DNA of 64,000 nt from Acidobacteriota bacterium (lineage in GTDB: Bacteria > Acidobacteriota > Holophagae > Acanthopleuribacterales > Acanthopleuribacteraceae), in assembly GCA_030066195.1 (NCBI GenBank), contig JASJCB010000039.1, forward strand, positions 1-64,000, read 5' to 3'. Shown here piece by piece: positions 44,139 to 52,354 of this stretch (positions within the stretch are counted from its first letter, which is position 1; each line of letters starts with the position of its first letter). The translations under genes were made by a program, and so were the position numbers. The notes under the pieces are model-generated. The model saw only the letters and a list, made by a program, of their open reading frames with translations, was not told where the DNA came from and did not search any database.

Positions 44139-44603
44139 GTGCCTTTTGATGCCAATGCCTTTTTTGCCGATTACCGTGCTACCTTTGCAAGCTTTGACGC
44201 GGCTGCCGTCTGCCGTTTTTTTCACTATCCCAACATGATCGTTTCCAGCGAGGACACCCTGGTCAATACCGATGCCGCCTCGATGGAAGTCCACATAAAA
44301 AACCTGTTGGACTTCTACAAAGAGAAGGGCGCGACCGAACCCCGAATCCAACTCTTACTACCCACCGAATTATCGCCCTGGCTCTACCAGGTTTCGGTAA
44401 CCTGGGGCATGTTTGACGACCAGGATCGGCAACTTGTGCGGTTCCACACCACCTACACCCTACGCAGGGTAGACGACAGTTGGAAGATCGTCTTGGTGAT
44501 CGCCCACGACGAGCAACAGGCGTTCGAGCGCGCGGAAGAGGAAAGCCTGGAGTTGCCGTCCTATCGTAACCCCCGCAAACGCTTCAGCAAGGGGTCTACC
44601 TGA
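44139..44603 (+). CDS. NTF2/SnoaL-like small protein
   Basis: 154 residues from GTG at 44139, with GAGGAGGAG 3-5 nt before it. The frame is open far upstream, but that part is out of keeping with a protein. FFADYRATFASFDAAAVCRFFHYPNMIVSSEDT, a middle helix (SMEVHIKNLLDFYKEKG), and RFHTTYTLRRVDDSWKIVLVIAHDE match the cone-shaped NTF2/SnoaL fold. These are often ligand-binding or stress-linked proteins without conserved catalysis. It converges on the TPR gene 36 nt away and is a single gene. Confidence 0.75.
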   Translation: MPFDANAFFADYRATFASFDAAAVCRFFHYPNMIVSSEDTLVNTDAASMEVHIKNLLDFYKEKGATEPRIQLLLPTELSPWLYQVSVTWGMFDDQDRQLVRFHTTYTLRRVDDSWKIVLVIAHDEQQAFERAEEESLELPSYRNPRKRFSKGST

Positions 44604-44639
44604 GTCCTAAAGCGCACGAGACCGGGAAGAATGCGGAGC

Positions 44640-46973
44640 CTACCCCCGGTTTCCCGCCTCCAACTCGGTCAGGGCCTTGCGTACATTGGCCGCGGGCTCG
44701 TAATCGGCGTCGGCTTCTTCCCAGATGCTTGCAGCCCGACGCAGGTGTTCCAGGGCAAGTGCCTTGCGGTTGGTGTCCCGGTAGACCAGGGCAAGTTCGT
44801 AATGGACCTCGCCCTCATAAGGCATACGTGCGAGGGCTTTCTTCAGTTGTTGCTCGGCTTCCGCGAGTTTGTCCAGCTTGCGCAGGCAACGGCCCATGAA
44901 CAGTTGGACATTCCGCGCGTCCTGATCCGCTTCCTCGAATTTCCGATAGTAGGTCAACGCCTTTTCGTAATCGCCTTTCAATTCGTAGGTTTGCCCCCAA
45001 GCGACAAGTTCCAACCTGGCAACACCGGGATAAGCGAAGCGCATGGTTTCGAACGAGCCTTCCATGCTTTTGAGAAGGGTTTCCGCTTGCTCGTGATCGC
45101 CGGACCTCATGTGCAGCAAGACATAGCCGAAGGGGATGACCCGGTCATAGGGCGGCATGGTGGTGCGTTCCAGTTCCTTCAGCAGTTGGATGCCCTCTTG
45201 CTTGCGGCCGTAACCGTACAATTCCACGTTATTCACGATGAAGAACATAATGGTTAGTGGTGTTGCGAATTTTTCGTAGGCGGCCAGGGCTTTTGCCTGG
45301 TATTCGTGAACCTTCTCTATTTGACCGCGGATTTGATAAAAGTCGCGAATTTTGACCAGGACATAGTGAAGGAGCATGGGATCATCCGCACCCGCAAGCT
45401 GTTTTTCAAATTGCGCCAACGCCTGCTTGAAACGAAGTCGACCAATATCGTTTTCAGCCAGGGCAAGGCGATGACGGGGAATGTCTTCAAGAATCATGGC
45501 CTTTTCGTAGTAAGTGTGTGCGGTTTCAAAATCGCCGTCGCGGATGTAAAAGTCACCCAACCTTGAGAAAGACAATGCCTGCTTGGGAAAGAGGTCGGCA
45601 TAGCGTTGGTAGTATTCCAGGGCTTTTTCCCGATCGCCCATGATGCGGTGCAGTCGACCGATGGTGTGGAAATAAGCCTGGGGCTCCGGCGCCACTTCCA
45701 GCACTTTTTCATAACAGGCCAGGGCTTCCTCGTGCCGGTTGCCCGCGCTGAGGGAGCCGGCCAGTGTCAGGAGGGTATTTACATCCTCCGGGAAAAGCTC
45801 GGCGGTGATTTTAAGAACGGACAGGAAGCGTTCCGGCTCGCCTCGCTGCATATAGGCCCAGCCCTTCATATCATAGCGGGTCAACTCGGGCATGCGATAA
45901 CTCAGCTTTTCAGCCATGGCCAGGCTTTCCAATGACTTCTCGCCCTCGTTGATCGTGGCGAGGATTTGCGCCTGGATGTACCAGCCGATCGCCATGTTGG
46001 GATCGTGCTCGACCATGGTTTTCAAAGTGGCCAGACCCTCTTCCAAGCGATCTCGCAGGATCAGGTCAACGAAACCATCGACCATGGCCCGCAACGCCTC
46101 TTCCTTGTCGGTGAATATTTCAGCCAGGGGCATGTCGATCAAACCTTCACCTTCCGTGGGTACGTCCAGGGATGTTTTGAGGAAAAGCGTGATTTCGTCG
46201 ACTAGGGCAAACAGATCCTTGCCCATATGAGTTACGACGGCAACTTCCTGACCGGTTTTGGTTTCCAGGATCTGCGTAGTAATGTGCCAGCCCTGGTCAT
46301 CCACCGTATAGGAGCCGCGTACGAGATAGGCTAAGTGCAGTTCCGCGGCCAGTTTCAGACTGAGCGGCAGGGGAACGTTTTGGTTCCATTCCCAATTCGC
46401 TTCCAACAACCGTCGTGAAAGGGCCCCCTCGCTAAGAGCTTGGAAGCCGGATAAAAACGGGTCCTGGGTCAGGTCGTAATAAATAGAGATCGGAACGCCG
46501 AAGCGCAACCAGTCAAGATCGGCGTCACCGCTCTTGTTTTCCAGCGGGAACAGGGCCAGGCGTTTGCGATGCTCGTTGCCCGCAACAAGGCGCTCCAGGT
46601 TACGGCCCTCATCGTCTTGCACGACCACCTTGTTGGTCCCTGCAACGACCTGGGAGTCGGCTCCCAAAACCAGAAACAAGAGTAGGCCGGTAAACACCAG
46701 GTTCAACGGGATGCCGAACAACTCCAGTTTGGACCAGTTGCCCCAATCGCCCTTGCCGTGCGACCAGACCACTACGCAGACGGATGGGATCAAAGACAAC
46801 AAGATCACCAGGCTGACGTCTTCGAGTTGACGTGACAGGTTGAACCGACCGACGATGTACTGTACAAATTGCAAGATGCCCCAACTGGTGCCCAGGTAGA
46901 TGCCCAGGATCTGGGGCACGCGCCGCTCCAATAGTTGGCCGATCAAAGTTATCTTTTCGGTTTCCTTTGTCAT
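44640..46973 (-). CDS. Membrane-anchored TPR protein with TolB/FlgO-like domain
   Basis: 777 residues, no signal peptide but three N-terminal hydrophobic helices (VPQILGIYLGTSWGILQFVQYIV, DVSLVILLSLIPSVCVVVW, LFGIPLNLVFTGLLLFLVLG). A domain at about 135-265 resembles the TolB N-terminal/FlgO fold (RLALFPLENKSGDADLDWLRFGVPISIYYDL, LVRGSYTVDDQGWHITTQI). From about 290 to the end are ten or more TPR repeats. This architecture is common in acidobacterial proteins, often behind a kinase or winged-helix domain, which this one lacks. GAGGTCTCG precedes the ATG. A protein-protein scaffold at the inner membrane is the likeliest role. Confidence 0.82.
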   Translation of the reverse strand: MTKETEKITLIGQLLERRVPQILGIYLGTSWGILQFVQYIVGRFNLSRQLEDVSLVILLSLIPSVCVVVWSHGKGDWGNWSKLELFGIPLNLVFTGLLLFLVLGADSQVVAGTNKVVVQDDEGRNLERLVAGNEHRKRLALFPLENKSGDADLDWLRFGVPISIYYDLTQDPFLSGFQALSEGALSRRLLEANWEWNQNVPLPLSLKLAAELHLAYLVRGSYTVDDQGWHITTQILETKTGQEVAVVTHMGKDLFALVDEITLFLKTSLDVPTEGEGLIDMPLAEIFTDKEEALRAMVDGFVDLILRDRLEEGLATLKTMVEHDPNMAIGWYIQAQILATINEGEKSLESLAMAEKLSYRMPELTRYDMKGWAYMQRGEPERFLSVLKITAELFPEDVNTLLTLAGSLSAGNRHEEALACYEKVLEVAPEPQAYFHTIGRLHRIMGDREKALEYYQRYADLFPKQALSFSRLGDFYIRDGDFETAHTYYEKAMILEDIPRHRLALAENDIGRLRFKQALAQFEKQLAGADDPMLLHYVLVKIRDFYQIRGQIEKVHEYQAKALAAYEKFATPLTIMFFIVNNVELYGYGRKQEGIQLLKELERTTMPPYDRVIPFGYVLLHMRSGDHEQAETLLKSMEGSFETMRFAYPGVARLELVAWGQTYELKGDYEKALTYYRKFEEADQDARNVQLFMGRCLRKLDKLAEAEQQLKKALARMPYEGEVHYELALVYRDTNRKALALEHLRRAASIWEEADADYEPAANVRKALTELEAGNRG

Positions 46974-47086
46974 CGAGACCTCGTTCCGATCATGGATGCA
47001 GCGGCTTCCGGGTCTTGGCCCAAGACTATCATAAATCTACCGCCCTTTAACATGTTGTACGAGGCATTTGGCTGCCGGGATTGGTT

Positions 47087-48084
47087 TCACCCGGCCGTAT
47101 CCGGTTCAAGCGGGTAGGGTCCGTCCGCGAAGGTTTGTGTGTGGTAGCCTTTGGCGCCGACTTCATAGGCGAGATTGCTGAGGATGGGTTCGCCGGCATC
47201 GAGCCGATCCAAAACCCGGCGAAAGCTGAAGTGGGGCTGCCATCCCAGGACTTCGCGGGCTCCGGCGTTCACATATACGCGATCGATGGAGGAATACATC
47301 TTCCAGCCGCGACGGCGATAGATCATTTCGTAATCAGGAAACAGGCCGGCTACCACCGAGTGTACGTCTCTGCGTAGATCGTGCAGGTGTTCCGGCTCGA
47401 ACGGCGAGGTCGCGCTGAGAATAAACGTACGGAATTCCCCGCCGAGATCGGATTCGGCCGCCAGAAGGTGGGCGGACACGGCATCGACAACATCCAAGCG
47501 CCGGTGCAGGAACTCGTTCGCCTTCAGGTTGGTATCGTCAAAAGCCAGTCTTCGTTGCGGATTGTCATCCAACTCGGGAAAAAAGCGCGAGGTGCGCAAC
47601 ACCACGCAAGGCAACCCTTTGGTGCGGTGGAACAAATGGCAAAGATCTTCGGCTGCCGCTTTGGTCACGCCGTAGATATTTTTGGGGACCGGCCGCACAT
47701 CCTCGGTAATCCAAGCGGCGGGTTCGCTTTCCTTGGGCACCAGCGCCGCACCTAAAACGCTGGTGGTGCTGGTGAAAATAAAACGGCTTACACCGGCTTC
47801 CCGGGCGGCTTCCAACAGGGTCAGCGTGCCGGTGATGTTGGTATCGACGAAGTCTTGCCGCGCATGGGTGGCCACATGGGGCTTGTGCAGGGTGGCGGTG
47901 TGCATCACCACATCGACACCGTGCATATTTTCGCGCACGAAATCGGCGTCACAGATGGAGCCCGCCCGCGTGGTGTAGGGCGACGCCAGTAAATCCAAAC
48001 CAACGGCTTCGTGGGGCCCGTCGGCAAGAGTGCGCATCAGCGCCTCGCCCAAATGACCACTACTGCCTGTCACAAGTATCCGCA
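47087..48084 (-). CDS. NAD-dependent epimerase/dehydratase (extended SDR)
   Basis: 332 residues from ATG at 48084 with GAGGGTGAAACC before it. N-terminal nucleotide motif TGSSGHLG (TGxxGxxG); VVMHTATLHKP, TSTTSVLG, and catalytic YGVTKAAAED (YxxxK). The C-terminal half is substrate-specific (FDYxxR-like RTSRFFPE, DRVYVNAGAREVLGWQPHFSF). It probably acts on a nucleotide sugar, but the type is not clear. The same frame is open upstream through a kinase remnant, making an apparent 454-residue fusion. The own ribosome site and standard MRILVTG start argue for the short form. Confidence 0.85.
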
Positions 48085-48550
48085 TGGTTTCACCCTCACT
48101 TTGGACAAACATAACACGAACAGAACAGGCGCTGACTAAAAATGGGTGCGATTCAAGGTGGGAAGCCGACACATGCCCTCGATTTGTATCGGTCACCAGT
48201 TCTTCGCGACGTTTGCCCAGGTTGCGCAGACGATCCGCCAGGGTGCGTGCGGAAGAGATCCGTTGCTCCGGGGACCCGTCAGCGGCTTCCGCGATGTCTT
48301 CGATCAGTAACTCGTCATCGATGCGTCGCCGCCATCCCAGGGCCGGGGACCCCTTCATATCGCCGACTACCAACTGATAGAGGCAAACGCCGAGAGCATA
48401 AATATCTGATTGGACCGTGGGAATCTTTCCTTCCAGGACTTCCGGCGCCATGTAAAGCCGGGTGCCGCTGGTTCCGGTGTTGTTCGAGGTAGGGTGAGGC
48501 GGGTCACCTTTCGAATCGTTCGTGACTAACGCCTCCCCTCTGTCAGAAAA
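48085..48550 (-). pseudogene. C-lobe remnant of a Ser/Thr protein kinase
   Basis: After a stop at 48551-48553, the frame reads GEALVTNDSKGDPP, then TGTSGTRLYMAPEVLEGK (activation loop and APE motif), QSDIYALGVCLYQLVVGD (the DxxxxG helix F motif), and EQRISSARTLADRLRNL. This is the second half of a Hanks-type kinase. The N-lobe, the catalytic HRD loop and a proper DFG are missing. The region upstream is occupied by the pterin dehydratase gene, whose stop lies 5 nt before the remnant. No ribosome site is present, so the piece is dead or read only as part of a fusion. It probably marks a deletion or insertion breakpoint at about 48550. Confidence 0.75.
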
Positions 48551-48554
48551 TCAC

Positions 48555-48839
48555 TCAGGACAAAGCGTCGATAGCTTTGGCCAGTTTGAAGTCCCTGGCC
48601 GACAAACCGCCGACATCGTGAGAGTTCAGGGCGATGTGTACCCGGTTCCACACGTTCGACCAGTCCGGGTGATGGTTTTGGGTTTCCGCCAGCAGGGCCA
48701 CTCGGGTCATGAAGGCGAAAGCCTCGCTGAAATCGGCAAATTGAAAATCCCGGGCAATGCGACCCTCGCCGTCCAGGGCCCAGCCGTCAAGTTCAGACAA
48801 TTTCTCTCGCGCTTGCTCCTCGGTCAATTTCTTGCTCAT
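48555..48839 (-). CDS. phhB: Pterin-4-alpha-carbinolamine dehydratase
   Basis: 94 residues, the usual length. GGAGG lies before the ATG at 48839. The active-site block is [30 protein letters not shown], with the His-His-Pro and later His of the family (the three catalytic His). The enzyme dehydrates 4a-hydroxytetrahydrobiopterin to recycle the cofactor of aromatic amino acid hydroxylases; it can also act with other pterin enzymes. No phenylalanine hydroxylase is in the window. It lies 20 nt after the VOC protein gene, likely as an operon. Confidence 0.95.
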   Translation of the reverse strand: MSKKLTEEQAREKLSELDGWALDGEGRIARDFQFADFSEAFAFMTRVALLAETQNHHPDWSNVWNRVHIALNSHDVGGLSARDFKLAKAIDALS

Positions 48840-48859
48840 GGTAACCTCCAATTCTGTAT

Positions 48860-49210
48860 TCAAGGCAGGTCGGGCTCGTAAACAATCAGAACATTGCCGT
48901 CGGCGTCGCGCAAAAAGACCTCGCGGCCGTGTGAGGCAATGCGCACCGAAGAGGCATCTACTCCTTCCGGCAGGTCGGTCAGGGCCTTGTCCAGATTTTC
49001 CACCTGGAAACACAACTGTAGGGGACTGTGCTCGCGGGGCTCGGAAACGTCGGTCTCCCACAGCACCAGGCTGCAACCGGGCAACTGGAAGATGGCGCTG
49101 CCCTGCTGCGAGGTCCCCTTGGGCGGGCCCAACAGCAAGGTATAGAAGGCATGCTGTTCTTCGAAGCGGGTTGTTTTGAGGCTGAAAATCATTTGCTTGG
49201 GACTTAACAT
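48860..49210 (-). CDS. VOC (glyoxalase-fold) family protein
   Basis: 116 residues from ATG at 49210 (GAGGTGTTC upstream). Two beta-alpha-beta-beta-beta modules: [35 protein letters not shown], then [14 protein letters not shown] and [17 protein letters not shown]. The final DPDGNxxxxxE-type strand usually provides the metal-binding Glu (here YEP). The N-terminal His ligand is not obvious. A dioxygenase, glyoxalase or resistance-type activity cannot be told apart. It is cotranscribed with the pterin dehydratase. Confidence 0.82.
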   Translation of the reverse strand: MLSPKQMIFSLKTTRFEEQHAFYTLLLGPPKGTSQQGSAIFQLPGCSLVLWETDVSEPREHSPLQLCFQVENLDKALTDLPEGVDASSVRIASHGREVFLRDADGNVLIVYEPDLP

Positions 49211-49393
49211 GAACACCTCGGGCTCTCTTGTTGGACAAAATAGTAACAAATTTGGTCTGAGAAACGATATATTATATAGCCTGCTATGGTCCTTCGTGGG
49301 GCCGGGTCCTTTTCTCTTTAGTTTCTCTTTTTCGATCCGGCAGGGCTTGCATGGTGTTTCTATCGGCCCAAATTTTCCAAAACGAGGTAAAGC

Positions 49394-50659
49394 ATGACCA
49401 ATTCAAACGGTTATGACGTCATTGTGATCGGCGGCGGACCCGCGGGTTCGACCGCTGCCACCACCCTGGCTCAGAACAACCGTAGCGTTCTTTTATTGGA
49501 AAAAGAGAAATTCCCCCGCTACCACATCGGCGAGTCTCTGATTCCCTTCTGTTATTTCCCCCTCAAGCGCATCGGCATGATCCCCAAAATGGAGCGCTCC
49601 GGTTTTGTGCAGAAGCTGAGCGTACAATTCGTCAGTACCAGCGGTACCTCTTCCCAGCCCTTCTACTTCAGCGACCATTACGACCACCCGGCCAGCAGTA
49701 CCTGGCAGGTGGATCGGGCAACCTTCGACCAGATGATGCTGGAGCACGCCCGCGAAAACGGCGTCCACGCCATTGAAGAGATCAAGGTCAAGAACATCAT
49801 CGAAGAGGACGGCGCCGTGAAGGGCGTCATCGCGTTGGACAAAGAAGGCAAGGAATACACCTGGCGCGCACCCGTTACCATCGATTGCACCGGTCGGGAC
49901 GGTCTGCTGATGAACCGCAAGCGCTGGCGCGTACCCGAGAAGGGCCTCAACAAAACCGCGGTCTGGACCTATTTCAAGGGCGCCAAGCGCGATCCCGGAC
50001 GCGACGAGGGCGCCACCACGGTCGCCTACCTGCCCCAAAAGGGCTGGTTTTGGTACATCCCCCTGGCCAATGACATGGTCAGTGTGGGCGCGGTGGCCAA
50101 CAAGGACTACCTGTTCAGCGAGACCACCGATCTGGAAACCATCCTCTGGCGCGAAATCAAGAAGAACAAATGGGTACACGAGCGCGTGTCCCAGGGCGAA
50201 CAGGTGGGCGAATACCACGCCACCAGCGACTTCAGCTATCGCGCCAAACACGTGGCGGTCAACGGCATGGTGTTGGCCGGTGACGCCTTCTCCTTCCTGG
50301 ACCCGGTTTTTTCCTCCGGCGTTTTTCTGGCTTTGACCAGCGGCGTGATGGTGGCCGACGCGGTGGAAGAATGCCTGAAGGCGGGCGACGTATCCGCGGA
50401 ACGATTCGACGATTACGCCGTTCAGTACCGCGACGCCATCGAGGCCATGCGCAAGTTCGTCTATGCCTTCTACGACCTGGAATTCAACATCGGCCACTTC
50501 CTCAAGGATAACCCCCATGTGGCCGGTGACCTGACCGACTGCCTGATCGGCAACGTCTTCGGCGATCTGGATGAACTGTTTGCCCGCTTTGCCGATTATG
50601 TCAATGTACCGGACGAGTTGCCGCACGGCCGTCCGTTGATATCCGAGGCGGTTGCCTGA
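49394..50659 (+). CDS. FAD-dependent halogenase-like/monooxygenase-like oxidoreductase
   Basis: 421 residues. FAD Rossmann motif IGGGPAGSTAATTLA (about 12-26); FPRYHIGESLIP, a block shared by halogenases and geranylgeranyl-reductase-like enzymes; GWFWYIPL, which fits WxWxIP, the sequence tag of flavin-dependent halogenases; and GDAFSFLDPVFSSGVFLAL with the FxxPxxSxG loop. It is shorter than tryptophan halogenases (about 530) and closest in plan to CmlS/ChlA-like phenol or carrier-bound halogenases, but without their C-terminal extension. GAGGTAAAGC precedes the ATG. The CoA-ligase-like gene 25 nt downstream suggests an activated acyl or aryl substrate. Non-halogenating oxidoreductases of the same family are a real alternative. 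Confidence 0.75.
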   Translation: MTNSNGYDVIVIGGGPAGSTAATTLAQNNRSVLLLEKEKFPRYHIGESLIPFCYFPLKRIGMIPKMERSGFVQKLSVQFVSTSGTSSQPFYFSDHYDHPASSTWQVDRATFDQMMLEHARENGVHAIEEIKVKNIIEEDGAVKGVIALDKEGKEYTWRAPVTIDCTGRDGLLMNRKRWRVPEKGLNKTAVWTYFKGAKRDPGRDEGATTVAYLPQKGWFWYIPLANDMVSVGAVANKDYLFSETTDLETILWREIKKNKWVHERVSQGEQVGEYHATSDFSYRAKHVAVNGMVLAGDAFSFLDPVFSSGVFLALTSGVMVADAVEECLKAGDVSAERFDDYAVQYRDAIEAMRKFVYAFYDLEFNIGHFLKDNPHVAGDLTDCLIGNVFGDLDELFARFADYVNVPDELPHGRPLISEAVA

Positions 50660-50684
50660 AACTTATCAACCAAGGAGCGCGTTG

Positions 50685-51941
50685 TTGCTAGACTTCGAAA
50701 CTGGTCAGTTGGACCAGCTCAACCATTTGCTGGGAGAGTTGGTCCCCGGCAACGCCTTCTACCAAGCGAAAATCGAAGCGGCAGGGTGCGGGTATCGATT
50801 CGAAAGCCTGGATGATTTCCGCACCGCCTTCCCCACCACCGTCAAGAGCGAACTGATTGCCGATCAGATCGCCCACGCGCCCTATGGAACCAATCTGACC
50901 TACGACCTGAAGCGCTACGTGCGTTTCAACCGGACCAGCGGCACCTCGGGCAATCCCATGCGCTGGCTGGACACGCCCGAGAGTTGGTCTTGGATGGTGG
51001 ATAATTGGGTCAAGGTCTTCCAAGCCGCCGGTACCGCGGAGGGAGACCGCATTTTATTTGCCTTCTCGTTCGGGCCCTTCCTGGGTTTCTGGACCGCCTT
51101 CGAGGCGGCGGGCCGTTTGGGCGCCCTGGCTTTGCCTGCCGGCGGCATGAGCAGCCTGGCTCGCTTGCGCATGATTCACGACAACCAGGCCACCGTTCTT
51201 TGCTGTACGCCCACTTATGCCCTGCGTCTGGGCGAGGCCGCACTTGACCATCATGATCTGGACCTGCACTCCGTAAAAACTCTCATCGTGGCGGGCGAGC
51301 CGGGCGCGGGCATCCCCGAAACTCGCCGACAAATAGAGGCGCTGTGGCCGGGCGCAAGACTGGTGGATCACCACGGCATGACCGAGGTCGGACCGGTCAG
51401 CTACGGTCTGCCGGAGAACCCCGATATCTTGCGCATCATCGAAACGGCCTACATTGCCGAGGTGGTGGACCCGAAAACCGGTCGAGCCGTGGGGCCCGGT
51501 CATGAAGGTGAACTGTTGTTGACCACGCTGGGCAGGGTCGGATCGCCGCTGCTGCGCTATCGAACCGGTGACCTGGTGCGGCCGTGGGCCGAAGCTCCGG
51601 TGGGCATGGGTCCCTATTATCTGGACGGCGGCATTCTGGGTCGCATCGACGACATGATTCTGGTTCGCGGCGTCAATATCTATCCGGCCTCGGTGGAAAG
51701 CGTTATCCGGCGCTTCAGCGAAATCGCCGAGTTCCGCGTTCATGTGCGCACCGTGCGCCGTATGTCGGAACTGTCCATTGTCATCGAACCGGGGGGTGAA
51801 TGCGATAACCCGGACGATTTGTGCCGCCGCTTGCAGGAAGAATTGAAGAGCGCCTTCGCCCTGCGCATTCCGGTGTCCCTGACGGAAGAGGGCTCGTTGC
51901 CCCGCTTCGAAATGAAAGCCAGGCGGTGGATTCGGGACTGA
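50685..51941 (+). CDS. Phenylacetate-CoA ligase-like adenylate-forming enzyme
   Basis: About 419 residues from TTG at 50685 (AAGGAG 7 nt upstream; TTG at 50682 is also possible). RFNRTSGTSGNPMRW is the nucleotide loop of the PaaK class, DHHGMTEVGP the adenine motif, YRTGDLV the ribose-binding Asp motif, and ILVRGVNIYPASVESVI the hinge; the C-terminal domain follows (ARRWIRD ending). It activates a carboxylate as adenylate and passes it to CoA or a carrier. It follows the halogenase-like gene by 25 nt, so both probably modify one substrate. No carrier protein or ketosynthase is nearby. Confidence 0.88.
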   Translation: MLDFETGQLDQLNHLLGELVPGNAFYQAKIEAAGCGYRFESLDDFRTAFPTTVKSELIADQIAHAPYGTNLTYDLKRYVRFNRTSGTSGNPMRWLDTPESWSWMVDNWVKVFQAAGTAEGDRILFAFSFGPFLGFWTAFEAAGRLGALALPAGGMSSLARLRMIHDNQATVLCCTPTYALRLGEAALDHHDLDLHSVKTLIVAGEPGAGIPETRRQIEALWPGARLVDHHGMTEVGPVSYGLPENPDILRIIETAYIAEVVDPKTGRAVGPGHEGELLLTTLGRVGSPLLRYRTGDLVRPWAEAPVGMGPYYLDGGILGRIDDMILVRGVNIYPASVESVIRRFSEIAEFRVHVRTVRRMSELSIVIEPGGECDNPDDLCRRLQEELKSAFALRIPVSLTEEGSLPRFEMKARRWIRD

Positions 51942-52354
51942 ATAGCGGGAATCATTGTTTCATAGAACACGGTAACCTATCGGTACTTACCTCAGGCTGT
52001 CGTCAAAATGCAGATTTGTCATCTGAGTATGTGGCACCGAGCCGATCCTTGCTTTAAAAAACAGAAGGGAAATCGATGCATAAAACAATTAAGCAACACG
52101 GAAAACTGCATAAATATCCGCTTGGTCGAAAGATATTTTGTTATTCCCGGGAACAATATCGTACCGGACGCGGGGACTCGCGAAAGTCGCGGTAAGATGA
52201 CCCGGACGCATGTCCTAACGGTGCGATCCCGTGGGGGTAAGCCGTAAATGAGGGCCGGTTATTAACTAATTTCTTCTCGTTCCGATGAAAAAACAAGGCC
52301 GCGTTATTTGGAAGCCGCGGGCAATCCACCGATACCGACCAGCAGGAGTTTGTC
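51942..52354. other. Long leader region before glnN
   Basis: More than 400 nt without a recognised gene. A 39-residue basic frame at 52076-52195 (MHKTIKQHGKLHKYPLGRK...) has AAGGG 7 nt upstream but no known relatives. Downstream of it are GC-rich segments that can fold (CGCGGGGACTCGCG, GACCCGGACGCATGTCC). A nitrogen-responsive element would be expected here; I could not identify one. Confidence 0.35.

Noticed and set aside
47087-48451. 454-residue kinase-epimerase fusion protein
   Set aside because: The kinase part is an incomplete C-lobe without its own start signal, and the epimerase has its own ribosome site and standard start.
52030-52055. Sigma-54-like promoter TGGCAC...TTGCT before glnN
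   Set aside because: The two elements are about 6 nt too far apart for a -24/-12 promoter.
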